Positions 39,083 to 50,825 are shown, counted from the first letter of the stretch. The stretch is DNA of 64,000 nucleotides from Agarophyton chilense (GCA_030374765.1 JARGXX010000088.1:1116001-1180000), one strand, 5' to 3'. Program-made: numbers and translations. The notes: generated by a model not told the origin, from the sequence alone.

Positions 39083-39711
39083 GATGTAGATTGTCATAGA
39101 AAGTGATGTTGAGGAGGGTATGCGTACAGTGCGGAAAAGTTTGGTATTTTGTAGAGAAAGCAGTGAGCACAACAAGGCGATGAATTAGTGGATGGAGCCA
39201 GTCGGGAGAAGAAGGACAAAATGCGAGGCTATGAAAAGGGTAGTGTGACGACACGTTGGGGGCTGGCTCGCTACAAGCGCTTTCCAAGGGTCGGAGCGTG
39301 TATGACGTAAATACACAGTGCAATGTGATATGACGAGAGAAGTGTGGTGAGTGTTCAAGGCGTTCGAAGATGCGAAAAACGCGCGCAAGAGAGTGGCTAA
39401 GTATAGGTATAGCGTGGGGTGTGGGGTGGGAGGTGAAGCAGAGGCGGTGGTGGCGGGGGGGTGGTGTTGGCAGAGACAGCGTGACGTGCTTGTATCTTTT
39501 TGTTGTGTGCGTCTCTCTGCGCAGCAAAACGTGCGGTGGCACGTGGACAGCATCGAATGCGAGATTTGGGAATTGACATGCATTTACACGACGCACACGC
39601 TTTTCAGTTCAAGTGCAATTCAGCGCCATTGTTGGGAAAGCATCTGCGGCTGTAAATGCGTTTGACGGCGGCCGCAATGGGCGGTGGCGGCGAGGATCGT
39701 CCACGGCGCTT

Positions 39712-39841
39712 GTTGACGACGATCGCTGACGGCGATCGCTGACGGCGGTCGTTGACGGCGGTCGTTGACGGCGGTCGTTGACGGCGGTCGTTGACGGCGG
39801 TCGTTGACGGAGGTCGTTGACGGCGGTCGTTGACGGAGATG
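39712..39841. repeat. 13-bp tandem array, ten units
   Basis: Ten head-to-tail copies of a unit with consensus GTTGACGGCGGTC; the first three and last copies are diverged, the middle ones nearly identical. The 13-bp period is not a multiple of three, so it is not a coding repeat in the usual sense. Each unit contains a TGACG half-site of the kind bound by TGA/CREB-type bZIP proteins. Confidence 0.9.
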
Positions 39842-40726
39842 GTTGGCGGTTTGTGTGTGGTAGAGGGTGAGGGGGCAAGGCGGCACGTGGCAAACAAAGT
39901 GGTCAGCAAGCAGCGCACACAACAGCAACAGCACACGAGCGGCGCGTATTGAATTGAGCCAGAGCAGCGACAAAACAGGGGGGAGCTCAGCACGCTGAGC
40001 ACTCGCAGCTCTCAAGCAGCGCGATGTATACACACACACACACACGTCATAAGGCGCACGTGACGCGCGTCACTAGCAGCACACTCACACACACTACAAG
40101 CCGCAAAGCGCCAAGCACGCGCGGTGGGGAAAGCGCTCATCACGCGCGTGCACCGCATGATCCGTCGTCGACGACAACGACAACGACAATGACAACGACA
40201 ACGACGACGACGACATAGCGGCGGTGGCGGGCGCAGCTGTCGTCGACGCCACCGCAACAGCACGCGAAGCGACGCGACGCGAAGCGTGCAGTGCAGCGGC
40301 TGCGCACCACGTTGAGCCATGAGCGCCGCCCATCTGCAGCGCTACGCCCCATTAAACAAAACCGCGCCCGTGGGCAGCTGTATGCAACCGCGCAGAATGC
40401 ACCCGCACACGCGGGGGCGCTGTGTGTGCAAGCGTCGCATGTCGCATGACGTGTGTGTGCTTGCGTACCGTCGCGCGTATTCATTGGCTGCGCGCGCGAC
40501 GAATTCTTTTTGGGCACTTTAAATTTACACCATTACACGCCTGCGCGTGTCTCTCTCTCACCTGCACACGGCACTAAATTCACTTTTCAGCGCCGCGCCT
40601 GCGGCCTGGCACTGCCTTGCGTTTGCGCCCTTTTTGCTCGCGCTGACCACTGACCCACTGACCACTTGCCACTGACCGCTGACGCGTCAGACCCGCCCCA
40701 ACGGCAGCACTGCGGACGCCCCTCAT

Positions 40727-40804
40727 CCCCCCCCCCCCCCCCCCCCCCCTACACCTCTACCTCGCACAGTAGTACTTGCTGTGTATCCCCCCCCCCCCCC
40801 CCCC
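40727..40804. repeat. Two poly-C tracts (23 and 18 bp), 37 bp apart
   Basis: Uninterrupted C runs at 40727-40749 and 40787-40804. The complementary strand has two long G runs that could form G-quadruplexes. Runs of this length are rare and also prone to assembly error. Confidence 0.9.
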
Positions 40805-41962
40805 GCTCCCATCTCCTCAGCCTTCGTCCAGCTCCACAGCGCGCGCCTAAAAATAAACTGCTCCCAAAAACGCACAACCAGCGCCACAGCAAAACCGATC
40901 GCTCGTGCGCGCCGCCCAATTCAGCCACACGCGCTCGCTGCCACCACCTCCGAGCCGCAAGGCTTGGGGCCAGCAGGCGCTCGGGCCCAACTGCGCCCAA
41001 GTAGTTAGAAGAAGAAAAAAGAAAAAAAAACACGGCGGTATGCCGTGCGGCGTGTCATGTGCCACGCCCGCTTTCAAAACGGATTCAACACGGATTCAAC
41101 ACATATGCACCTACTGCCCGTCGGTCGCTGACGTTTTTTTTTTAGAGTGTTTGTTTTCAGGCCGCGGTCCTTACGCGCGCTGAGGCCCCCCCGTCCCCCC
41201 GTCGCTTGCACACTGAATTACGCCACCGACGCGCCACCCACCGGCCGCGCTCGCCCCTGTTTTGTGGGCCTGCGCGTGCAGCCGGGCCACTTGAGAAGTT
41301 GGCCCCCGTTCTGTTGGCGCTTTTTTTTTTTTGTTCTCCTTTTTTTTTGCCTTGTATTCAAAATTCAGCTACCAAAACTTGCGCAAACTTGTGTGTGTGC
41401 TCCCAACGCGCCAACGCGCACACACCTGCCACTGCGCACTGCGCACGGCCATTGTGCACACTGCCCCCACCACCACCACCACCACCACCACCACCACGCT
41501 CCCGAGTGCAACACAAAACGCCCGCAAAACACCCACCACCATCTCTCTCGCGCCGCCTGCGCTTCCGTGCGTAAAGCGTTGTCTGTGTAGACGGCCCAAC
41601 CGCAGCCAACAAAAGAAAAACCATCTCGCAAAAACGATTTGCAAAAGTGCTGTTTGAAAAAGTGCGCTCAAAAGTTTGTTCCCCAAAACATCATCCAAGC
41701 ACCCACACACCCGCGCAGGGGGGGGATGGGGGCGCTTGACAAAACAAATTGGCTTGCAAATGGCAGCCGTAATTACAAAAATTAGTCAAAAACAAAACAA
41801 AAAACCAAACAAAAAAGGGCGCGCACAGCGAGCGTTTGCACAAAAACGTTGAAACCGCGCCCCAAACTTGTTGACAGCTCGTTTTTCAACTCGCGCCAAA
41901 CGCGGCGGAAACAAACAAAAAAAGACCAACAAAAAGTGTGCCAAAACTTGACATTGGAAAGG

Positions 41963-41968
41963 CACGTG
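41963..41968. promoter_or_regulatory. G-box CACGTG upstream of bZIP gene
   Basis: The palindromic ACGT-core G-box lies about 550 bp before the bZIP start codon and about 280 bp before its TATA box. G-boxes are classic bZIP/bHLH sites; use here is inferred. Confidence 0.35.
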
Positions 41969-42017
41969 TCGAGACCTCTCACAACTGCCCGCAAAAACGC
42001 GTGTCCGTCACGCGCCG

Positions 42018-42025
42018 TGACGTCA
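42018..42025. promoter_or_regulatory. CRE palindrome TGACGTCA upstream of bZIP gene
   Basis: A perfect cAMP-response-element-type palindrome, about 230 bp upstream of the TATA box of the bZIP gene. CRE sites are bound by CREB/ATF and plant TGA bZIP proteins, so self-regulation is possible. Confidence 0.4.
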
Positions 42026-42247
42026 ACACATACGCGCAACGCGTGTCTCACACGCGCTCAGCACGCGCTGCGATAATCGATCGAGCACACCGTTTCATAT
42101 TCGCATAGTTTTTGAAACATATAATTTCGGCCGACCATTCAAACCATTTTCTGGCCCCCCCCAGTCGTAACCAAACCATCAGTCCCTCATTTTTATTCAG
42201 CAATCGGGATGGCCGTCAGCTGCCCGCGCTTTGTGCTCCGCCGGCAA

Positions 42248-42253
42248 TATAAA
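42248..42253 (+). promoter_or_regulatory. TATA box of the bZIP gene
   Basis: TATAAA in CGGCAATATAAAGTCGC, about 263 bp before the start codon, in an otherwise GC/CT-rich promoter. A leader of about 230 nt would follow. Confidence 0.5.
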
Positions 42254-42515
42254 GTCGCTTTGGTTCCCACCGTGCCCGTCGCAGCCAACATCGCCCATCC
42301 CTCGTCTTCACCGCCCCTCCCACTCATCTTACACATCGCAATACTTGCCACTCTCTCCCCAGTGGTCTTCTTTCCTACACCCGCACCATTTTCTACGCAT
42401 TCGCCGTTAAATTACCGCTCATCGCAAACGCTCTGCTCATTTTCTGTGCCGTACCCACACATCGCCTAATAATAAGCTACAACATCAACCTTTTTCTCCA
42501 TCATCACCAGCTACC

Positions 42516-43436
42516 ATGGCCTGTTCACTCCAACAACTCAACTTCGCCGCTGACTTGAACACACATGCCTGGGACCCACAGGTATCTTCCATGGCTTTTC
42601 CTTCCCCAATTGCCATTCCACCCACCGATAACATCATTGCTGAGCTGGATATGTACACCTCGGTCATCAATACTCCGCTGCCATCACCAGATGACGCCCC
42701 GTCGCCGGTGTCAGATGTGTCCGATTCGCTGTTCCGCACGCCCACCGCATGTGCTCCTCCGATCGTCGGGCAGAAGCGCGCTGCGCCATGCCTCGCCACC
42801 CCTCAACTGTACAAGAAGCATCACATGGCCAAACACGAACAACTGTTCGAGCCGGTGACGCCCACCACGCGCAAGGTGATGTCAGTGTTGTCTGCATCGG
42901 CGCGCTGCACTGCAGGTGGTAGCATGATTGTTCCATTGTCTCCCCCTCACTCTCTATGCACTGAGGAGGACATGGACATAACATCCGTACCGCCCACAAC
43001 GCCTGTCACGTGTGATGCGTCAAGTGGTCTGCCTGTGCTGTCAAAGGAAGCCACCGCCAAGAGACGGGCGCTGAGAAGGGCGGCTCTCAAGAGAAATCGC
43101 AGCCGCAGGGATGACGGAAGTGTCAAGACTGAAAGCTCATGTGTCAAGTCAGACTGTGAAGTATCTGCCGAGCCCGTGGACAAGAAGGCGGCTCGAGCCA
43201 TTCGCAACAGAGAAGCAGCCATGAAGAGCCGCGTTGAAGCCAAGCAGAAGATGCAGAAACTGCAGGACGAGAACGAATGCCTCAACGTGAAAGTGAAGAG
43301 TCTGGCTGATGAGAACAAGGCGCTGACAGCACAACTGAAGAGCCTATTACAACACACGTATGGTGTGTCGGTCGGCGATGGACAAGATGTGAAGGACATG
43401 TTCAACATGCTAGCGCCAGTAGGATGCCGTTCTTGA
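42516..43436 (+). CDS. bZIP transcription factor
   Basis: The 306-residue product carries a C-terminal bZIP. The basic region KKAARAIRNREAAMKSR begins near residue 223, with the invariant N-x7-R spacing (NREAAMKSR). It runs directly into a zipper with five leucines in perfect heptads (L-QDENEC-L-NVKVKS-L-ADENKA-L-TAQLKS-L). Residues 1-190 are Pro/Ser/Thr-rich with SP and TP sites (TPLPSPDDAPSPVSD, VTPTTRK) and act presumably as the activation or regulatory part. A second basic patch (KRRALRRAALKRNRSRR) near residues 180-200 may be a nuclear signal. bZIP dimers bind ACGT-core DNA. The ATG lies in a good context (CTACCATGG). It is the only clear gene in about 12 kb, with a CRE and a G-box upstream. 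Confidence 0.92.
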   Translation: MACSLQQLNFAADLNTHAWDPQVSSMAFPSPIAIPPTDNIIAELDMYTSVINTPLPSPDDAPSPVSDVSDSLFRTPTACAPPIVGQKRAAPCLATPQLYKKHHMAKHEQLFEPVTPTTRKVMSVLSASARCTAGGSMIVPLSPPHSLCTEEDMDITSVPPTTPVTCDASSGLPVLSKEATAKRRALRRAALKRNRSRRDDGSVKTESSCVKSDCEVSAEPVDKKAARAIRNREAAMKSRVEAKQKMQKLQDENECLNVKVKSLADENKALTAQLKSLLQHTYGVSVGDGQDVKDMFNMLAPVGCRS

Positions 43437-44090
43437 CTCGCGTTTGAAACGTACATGGGCTGTATTTTAGGCGTGTGCTTCTACGCGCGCCTCGGGTGCA
43501 TGCTCGTTCCGTGACCACAGTTTCCATGCCTTGCCCCTCTTCCCCTCCCATCCCCCTGGTGTACAGTTTTGAAAGCAATACGTGTACATGCCAAAGGTGT
43601 ATGTATAGTATGGCGTCAATTGATTGCGTTTTGTTGAAGTGTATCCACTAAGCCCTTGTTGTGCGTATTTTTGTACATAGAACATACCGAAACCACAAGA
43701 AATAAACGGCAATTGTGAATTTCATAATTTCGAAAAACACTCAAGAGCGCGGGCGCGCTCTGCACTGCTCGCTCACAGCAGTTAATGAGCCCCCCCCGGC
43801 GAGCAGACTGAGGCGTTTCTGTCGCGCGTGTGCGAGTGTGGCTGCAGCGCCGCCCGCAGCCACGACGCCATCGCGACACACATTGCACCAGTCGAGCGCG
43901 ATCAGCACACTACACATGGCGCTCGCGCGCTTTTGCAAGCTGTGTGTGTGTGGCGACCAACGGGCCGCAGCGTAGCTCGCTTGGGGTTAACCGACAGCGC
44001 CATGATCGACATAATCGAGAGCGGCGTGCGTGGCTCGCGGCCATTGTGTGTGATTGGCGAGACGATGGCCACGACGATCATACGCCGGCC

Positions 44091-44115
44091 GTGTGTGTGT
44101 GTGTGTGTGTGTGTG
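44091..44115. repeat. (GT)n microsatellite
   Basis: A 25-bp uninterrupted alternating GT tract 0.65 kb downstream of the bZIP gene. Confidence 0.9.
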
Positions 44116-44353
44116 CTTTTGAGTTTATTTTCGGTAATTGTTTTGTTTTTGTCTTTTTTGTTTCTGTTTCGTTTGACTAGCCGATATGTATATATTTATT
44201 TTTGGTCGGCAGCGTGCGTTTTGTGGCCAGTTGCGAGAGATTATAAGGGACAGCACCAAACTGCAGTTATTGCAGAATGCGTTTACGTTTTTGTCCAGGG
44301 AGGAATCAAACGCAGCAAACGCAGACGGAGGGCGCGGAGAACACAAGGGCTTT

Positions 44354-44426
44354 ACGAGCGTGTGTGCTCGTTACGAGCGTGTGTGCTCGTTACGAGCGTG
44401 TGTGCTCGTTATGAGCGTGTGCTCGT
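44354..44426. repeat. 19-bp tandem repeat whose units are palindromic
   Basis: Three exact copies of ACGAGCGTGTGTGCTCGTT (44354-44372, 44373-44391, 44392-44410) and a shortened fourth. Each unit is itself an inverted repeat, ACGAGC/GCTCGT around GTGTGT, so the array is a row of four small hairpins or dimer-binding sites. Confidence 0.9.
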
Positions 44427-45130
44427 ACTCGCTCAACAAAAAAGGGCGTCAACGAGAGCGAGTGGGGGAGAGCGCCTGACGCGCGAATCCGTTCATGAGA
44501 TTCAAACACAAGCCACCGAGCACACGAGGCTACTACACACATTGTGAGTGTGTGGCGCACACATGGCGAGCTAATAAAAGCCACAGCAAAACAGTCAAAG
44601 CGATGGTCACCAGCCCCTCACACGTGTGTCTCGTGTACAAGATGCAAGTAGCTGTCAGTGGTGCAATGACGTGTCACGACACGTGCACTGTCAAAATCGC
44701 CCCCCAAGCGCGTGAAAAACGCACTGTGCCACGCGCCACACACAACGCGTACCGTCTCCACAAAACGAACACGCGCGACGCGCAACCACGTGCTGGCTGC
44801 CCGTCGACGAACGCGTCAATAGCTTGTACACGTTTGCAAACGTGTATTGAGTTTTGATTGCCAAGCATCGCTTGACATGTCGTTTTTGCTTCTCGGCCTT
44901 CGCTCTCTGAGTCGTCTGGGCGCTTTCGTGTCGTCGTTGTCTCCCCCACATGGCGCGTATCTGCGCCACGGGGCGCTGTCTGCATTTTTGCCCTCTGCGT
45001 CGCCGAACGTGCGCCCAATTACACACAGCGTGTGTACCCGTCGCTGTCGCCACCTGCAGTGTTTTCGCTTCCTTGCGCAACGCTGCAACCGTCGAAGCGT
45101 TGAGGCCATTGAACCATTGAAAGAGCTGTC

Positions 45131-45208
45131 GCCATCCAAGCGAGGCTACAGCCATCCAAGCGCGACAGCCATCCAAGCGCGACAGCCATCCAAGCGCGAC
45201 AGCCATCG
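45131..45208. repeat. 17-bp tandem repeat, about four units
   Basis: A diverged 20-bp first copy is followed by three copies of GCCATCCAAGCGCGACA and a partial fifth. No regulatory match was recognised. Confidence 0.85.
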
Positions 45209-48200
45209 GAAAGCAGGTGCCGCCGCCCCGCCTGCTTACCAATTGCGCGTCTGTGCCACAACAGCACGCCAGTACCTTCTTTGGAAATAGAAAAAACAAA
45301 ATTAAAAAAAACAAAACAAAAAGCAAACGCACTCGAGACTTGGGCGCACATGGTGATCATGTAACTCGTGCGTGCTTCTCTTCGTTTTGATACTACGAGG
45401 CTGGGGCGCCGGCCGAGCATTACTGTATGTACAACCATTCCAGCTGTGTGTGCTTCTTTTTCGTGTTAATAGCGACCCCTACTTTGCTTGCAGTTTAGTT
45501 TTCCTCTACAAACTAGCTGCAGTACCAATAATTATTTTGGGTCATTTCTCTCCCCGCTGCAGTTGTTGTACTTGTACTTGTACTACCCAGCGTGCCGGCC
45601 ACCCTGGAAAGGAATGTGCGCAGAGAGTTTTGCAAGATACAAACGCAACCTGTTTTCTTGGTCACAGTTAATTGAGCGATTAAAGCTAAAAAAAAAGTTT
45701 CAAAAATGGACACACTGGTGGCGTTCTCGGAGATTGAAAGCGCTCTCACTGACTCCAAGAGCGCGCACGCCACTCAGTGTTAACTTTATATAGCTCATCC
45801 ATCATAGTTGACGCTTTCTCGAGAGTTGCTGTTGTGTAGCTTGTTTCGAATAGAACACAACTTTAACCCGCTTCCGTCTCTCAGCCGAGCAAACATCACA
45901 CGTCAACACTGCTGTGTGCCCGGTTTCCGCGCTGGGTGGAAACGAGTATGGTGAACTTTAAAAAAAAAAAACTCGCAAAACAGTCTCTACTGTTTTCTTC
46001 AAACGTTGATATTGGAATGGATGTTTGCTAATACGAAAGGAGAAGAAAAAAAAATGAAACAAAACTTGATGATAGCACCTTGAAACCATTGTTCCAGTAC
46101 CACTATTGTGGTTCAAATTCTGGCAAACCCCACGCCGTGTGCCTCTCGAGAGCATCGGCACAAGCGACGGTGGAGGGGAGAGCTTTCTGCTATTAAGTTT
46201 CTGCATCTCGAGATGGCGCAGCGCCTGCGATCGAGACACACGCCGCAAAGTGGCGCTGAGAGCAATGAATTTGGCTCGGAGCACGCACGGTGGACACGTC
46301 ATAAAAATCGAAAGCAGTCGAAAAAGTGAGTGGGAGTGCATTGCGCTCCCAAGTTTGGACGTGTGATTCCAGCGACACAATTGGAAAAAGTATATATCGA
46401 ACGGCAAACGAAGCTTGTGATCGGGTGCAAGGCGGTATGGTGTGCGTGTTTGCTTTTCAATTCACGTGCTTGCTACGAGTGGTATTATGCGAAGGGAGAG
46501 AACGTTTTAAATTTTCAAAGTTTGATTTTTGAACTTGGAAGCAAACAAACCCATTCTGAGAGCCGTGGCGACGACGAGTCGTAAACCATCGTGAGAGCGT
46601 TACGCATTGCCAGCACTTTTGTATGCGCACATTCAAAAAAGTAGCGTCACACACCCCCCCGCGCGTATGAATGGCACTCGGACGTTCCCGCGCACCAGCG
46701 GAAACGCTTTCGTCGTGCATTCTACATTTCAATGCGTCCTTCTCCAACCGTTCCCGCACAGAAGAAACAGAGAGAGAGCAGCGGTCTGACGAAAACGTCG
46801 CCACAAAACTCGCGACAGGTTATACTGCGCACGCATGACACGCGTGTGACGCGCCCACGTTTTTTAATTCTTTTTTTGGCGCAAAAGCTCGCAACAAATT
46901 ACACACACTCATTGCGCGCGCCAGCTTTGTTTGGTTGGAAAAGCTTTTGCTTCGCATATCTCCAAGCTGCGGAAAGCTGTAAACCAACCTCGCGCGTCTG
47001 CTGGGTGCTGTGGTGTTCGCCAGGCGCGTGTTTACCCTACAAGCTACTTGGTCGCTGCGTCGCTCCCTGTCGCCTCGCCATTTGCCACCTCCTGTCAATG
47101 GCGCTGACCATCGGTGGCGCATGTATGACCGACCTCGCGCACAAGCAATGTGGTGAGCGCTTTGATACGCGAGTTGCGTAACACGCGCTTTTTAAAAAAG
47201 TTTACCTTACCGACCACACACGCAAATCGCTTTTCCCATTTTTACTTTTCGTCACCATTGTTCCTCCTCTCTCTCTCTATCTCTGTTCCAATACTGTAAT
47301 CCAAACAGGCTCGAGCGGAGCGCGTTTGTTCTGTTTGAGGTGCGTGTGTGTCATGTGCAGTCACACTCAACAGTTTTGTATTCTCAAGTTAAGCGACGTT
47401 GCGTTGTTCAGGCGTGTTCACACTGTCAATCAGAGTTTGTGTGTAACCAGAACGACAAGCTTTCTACCGCACGTTGCAAGCACAAGCAGACAAGGTCGCT
47501 ACTCGTGCGCAAAGTGTTGGTGAGCGATTAAAAGTGCAATTGTTGCTTACCGAGTAAAGGTCTGTCTGGCTTTGCTCACAGTAAAGCGTTCCTCTCTCAT
47601 ACTGCACGGCACATGTAAATTAAAATTCAACCGCACGCCACCACCACTCGCCCACGTTTGTGCGCACGTGAAATAAACACAAAAAAAAAAAAAAAAACCC
47701 AAGTGTAAATAATTATCTCGAAGCGTGGCACGCAGCTCTCCTCGATGCGGGGTAACAAGAGCGGCATATTTTTGGCAACGGCGAGAAAACAATTAACAAC
47801 ACTTGTTTGCCAACGATGACGGCCGATCATAGCCGACGACGGCAGCTTAAAATTAGCCACAGTAGCAAGGAAACCGAGTGTGGGGAAAGAACGTATATGC
47901 ACTGACAGCAACTCACAAAATGACGTATACAATCCTGCAAAGCGTGTAATGCGAGAAAGGCACATCCGTGGAGATGCTCACCACTGATTGGAACTGAACA
48001 GCAGTTGTGTGTGATTGGCTTAGCAACGTAATCGGCGAGCAGGGCAGCCAGACGGAAGCGTCGCATTGCGCGAGAGAGGCCGTGACGGCACACAGAGCAC
48101 GTAGCATGCAGAACAAGAGCGGTTTGTGGTGGCACCATTTATGGAGCAACACACATGCAATTGAGAGCGAATAGGCCAAATCAGCTAGGGACCAACTGCT

Positions 48201-48400
48201 GCAACTGGCTGGGGGCGCGAAAGCGACAACGCTGCGGCCCCGCGGCGAACGACGAGCAGCGGGGACCAAAGGCGTCAGCGGCGTTGCTTGCTGAGGGGGA
48301 GGAGAAAAGGAAACGGCAGCCAACGGCAGGCGCTGTATGATCAACGGCAGGTGCGCGCGCAGCACATAACAAAAAGTTCACCTTCCCGCCGTTTGTTGAA

Positions 48401-48419
48401 CACACACACACACACACAC
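48401..48419. repeat. (CA)n microsatellite followed by CGTCA
   Basis: A CA tract running into CGTCACG. The tract at 40025-40046 likewise runs into CGTCAT, so the two share a CACACGTCA junction, a half-CRE. Confidence 0.85.
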
Positions 48420-50399
48420 GTCACGCAGAATGCGTTACGCGACGTATTGACGCTTCTCGCGTTGCGCACACACACACCCGCACGCGTTGTTGTTTGTGAC
48501 TTAGTTCGCCCTCTCCCTCGCCCTCTCCCTCGCCCTCTCCCTCCCTCCCCCCGCCGCCTACGTACAAAAGCGTAAGCAACGCGTTTGCTGGCGCGGAAAC
48601 ATAGCTGAGTATTTCTTGTCACGTGCTTGGGGGTGTGCGCGATGAATGGCAATCTATTTTTGCCGGTGGGAGCGGAGCGAGTCATCAAAAAAGCGGCACG
48701 ACAACGTTTTTTATTCGGTTGCTCGCCACCCGTGGCTGCGGCGGCGCTTTGACCGATCGGGGCTGTTGTTGCGGCGCCTTCGGCGCGAGCCACTTACGTT
48801 GTGCTACGCTGTTTGGTCTGACCTTGTTCTTGTCAGCGGTCAGTACGCGTTGTTCACAAGTAAGTGCGCCTCCGGCAGCGGGTCGTGTGAGCGCCGCCCT
48901 TAAGCCTTTGTCCACCATCATCATCGTTAGCTTAGCTACGCACAGCATGAGCCATTCGCGATATGTGCATCTATCTCTGTACGTACGCCACGTCGGCGCC
49001 CGATGCGTGAATGCTTCGTCATGACGCACCACAGATCGGCTCGAGATATCTGAGAGACAGCCTGTCCCAGTCCGTCTCAGAGGAACAACAACTTCACGTA
49101 CTCACTATTATAAGCAATCGTACGCACACCGAAAGGGGGTCGCCTTGGAACAAGGGAGAAACATTTAGACGTGTATGACACAGTATGGCACAGTCACCAT
49201 GCGCCATGACTAAAAACAAGATTGTTGTAGTCCGCATCCGGCGGATAACGTACACTACATCATAAACGCACCCTTCGCCATGCATTCGCCGTAAACAACC
49301 TCATGGAGTCGGCACGTTGCAGAATGGAAACCACAACTCGCCGAAAAGTGTACCAACGCGTCAAAAACTTTCGCATACACTCCCTAAAATGCAGCAAACA
49401 TCTATTTGATACAGCGCTTATATATTCATCTAATAAATATACCAAAAACGTTAAAACCTACCGCAATCATGCATTCGTAAACGAAAACCACCCACTTGCA
49501 TAACTTTTAAATAGCCCACAATTATATATTCTTGGAACGGTAAACCTTCCACAAGGCACATTTTACGCCAAATTACGTTACGGCTCTTCGAAAACAATCA
49601 ATGTATTTAATTGTGCTCTATATTCTATGCTGTTCGCGTCGTGTCCACCGCAGACCATCAACCAACATTGCCATGATTCGCGTTGTTTTGGGACTTAAAG
49701 TAAAGGACTGCTGTAAGACCAATACAGGGCGCCCAATATTAACACAATCTATTGTTGACGCATCGCAATTTGCGCTCCTCCAAAGAAAATCGAACACGTT
49801 TGGCCACCAAAGAAAAGTTCTGCGCTCTGTCGGATGCCCTCAGACTCTTTGATCGAGTCTTGTATCCTTTATGTTTAACGTAATAACTGGTGCTCAAAAA
49901 CCAGCTCGTAGCTTGCGCTTCCAGATTTTCTCTAATGCGTGCGCTGCGTGGGTGTAGCCGTCATCTGGTAGCTACAATGCGAGTCAAAACTATAGACCAA
50001 AAACCTCAAATAGTCAAAAAATTCACCATGCGCAAAGAAACGGTTTTCGGACGAAGGACAAATAAATCTGAATAGACTACAGCTCAGCATCTAACAAAAA
50101 GATTAGTTGCTTTAAACGAACATACAAAACAATACATTTACTGTATTCAAAACTATAAGACCACACAATCAAACATTACTTAAATACCTTCGAAGAAATC
50201 AGTAATTTAAAGGCAGAATCAACGGCGGTGTCGACCAGCAGGAACACCGTCGGAAGGGACGCCGCCCCCGCGCTACGTTTTTTCTTTAGCTGCAATGATA
50301 TCTCCACAGAGATATAATGGGAGATAAAATAGATAAAAAAACGCCTTCCACCCGACATGAAGAAGAACAAGATGAGGACAATCAATGAAACGTGCGAGT

Positions 50400-50825
50400 C
50401 TAGAGTAACTGAATAACCCTTATCAAACCATACTGAGGTCTTTGGGAACTTGCGTGCGCACGCGCTGCGTTTCTGAAGACGGAAAGCATGCTGCGCAGGA
50501 ACAATGCCTGCATTCGGCCAACAAGAATTCCAGGGGCTACGTGCACGTATTCGTGGGAGACTAAACCACGGCAAAAGTTGCGAAAGACTGCTACGTATTT
50601 GACCATGAGCTTTGGAGACCACATGACCTCCATGTTCGTTGTCACCTGCAAAGCTTCCTGGGAAGAAGAAACAGTCCCGAAAATTTCTGCGCGAAGGCTT
50701 TCGACAGCCTTAGCATCGACAACAACCGGGGTTAGTTTTAGAAGAACAGCCGTGTCATCATCCGTGATAGCCGTAACCAGCACTATCGAACCTGTCTTGT
50801 CGACGTTCATGATGCAATGCTCCAT
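50400..50825 (-). CDS. Unrecognised reading frame, possibly a gene fragment or exon
   Basis: From the ATG at 50825 the frame gives 141 residues of normal-looking protein (MEHCIMNVDKTGSIVLV, then VVVDAKAVESLRAEIFG and VKYVAVFRNFCRGLV). It continues 18 codons upstream to a GA-repeat without another ATG. Codon use looks coding-like, unlike the simple-sequence frames to its left. The family was not recognised, and neighbours are only repeats and mobile-element remains, so it could be an exon, a decayed host gene or part of an unknown element. Confidence 0.35.
   Translation of the reverse strand: MEHCIMNVDKTGSIVLVTAITDDDTAVLLKLTPVVVDAKAVESLRAEIFGTVSSSQEALQVTTNMEVMWSPKLMVKYVAVFRNFCRGLVSHEYVHVAPGILVGRMQALFLRSMLSVFRNAARAHASSQRPQYGLIRVIQLL

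Larger units (their letters stand above)
38102..42515. other. 4.4 kb low-complexity flank upstream of the bZIP gene
   Basis: No gene is supported. The many overlapping frames on both strands are simple-sequence translations (His/Thr, Arg/Gln, Pro). The stretch holds CA/GT tracts (38184-38206, 39045-39082, 40025-40046), the 13-bp tandem array, an ACGACA array (about 40170-40215), two poly-C tracts and, near its right end, ACGT-core sites and a TATA box. Confidence 0.6.
43437..50399. other. 7 kb low-complexity, gene-free stretch
   Basis: No gene is supported. Frames reach 213 codons but are simple-sequence or repeat translations with no motif. It contains a GT tract (44091-44115), palindromic 19-bp and 17-bp tandem arrays, a CA tract (48401-48419), a CCCTCTCCCTCG array (about 48509-48544) and an A17 run (47681-47697). 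Composition turns AT-rich after about 49.1 kb. Confidence 0.6.

Noticed and set aside
41206-41657. Histidine/proline- and threonine-rich frames of up to 147 codons
   Set aside because: They are translations of the CAC microsatellite at about 41463-41497 in all frames.
44691-45332. 213-codon minus-strand frame
   Set aside because: It runs through the 17-bp tandem array and simple sequence, overlaps another long frame and has no domain.
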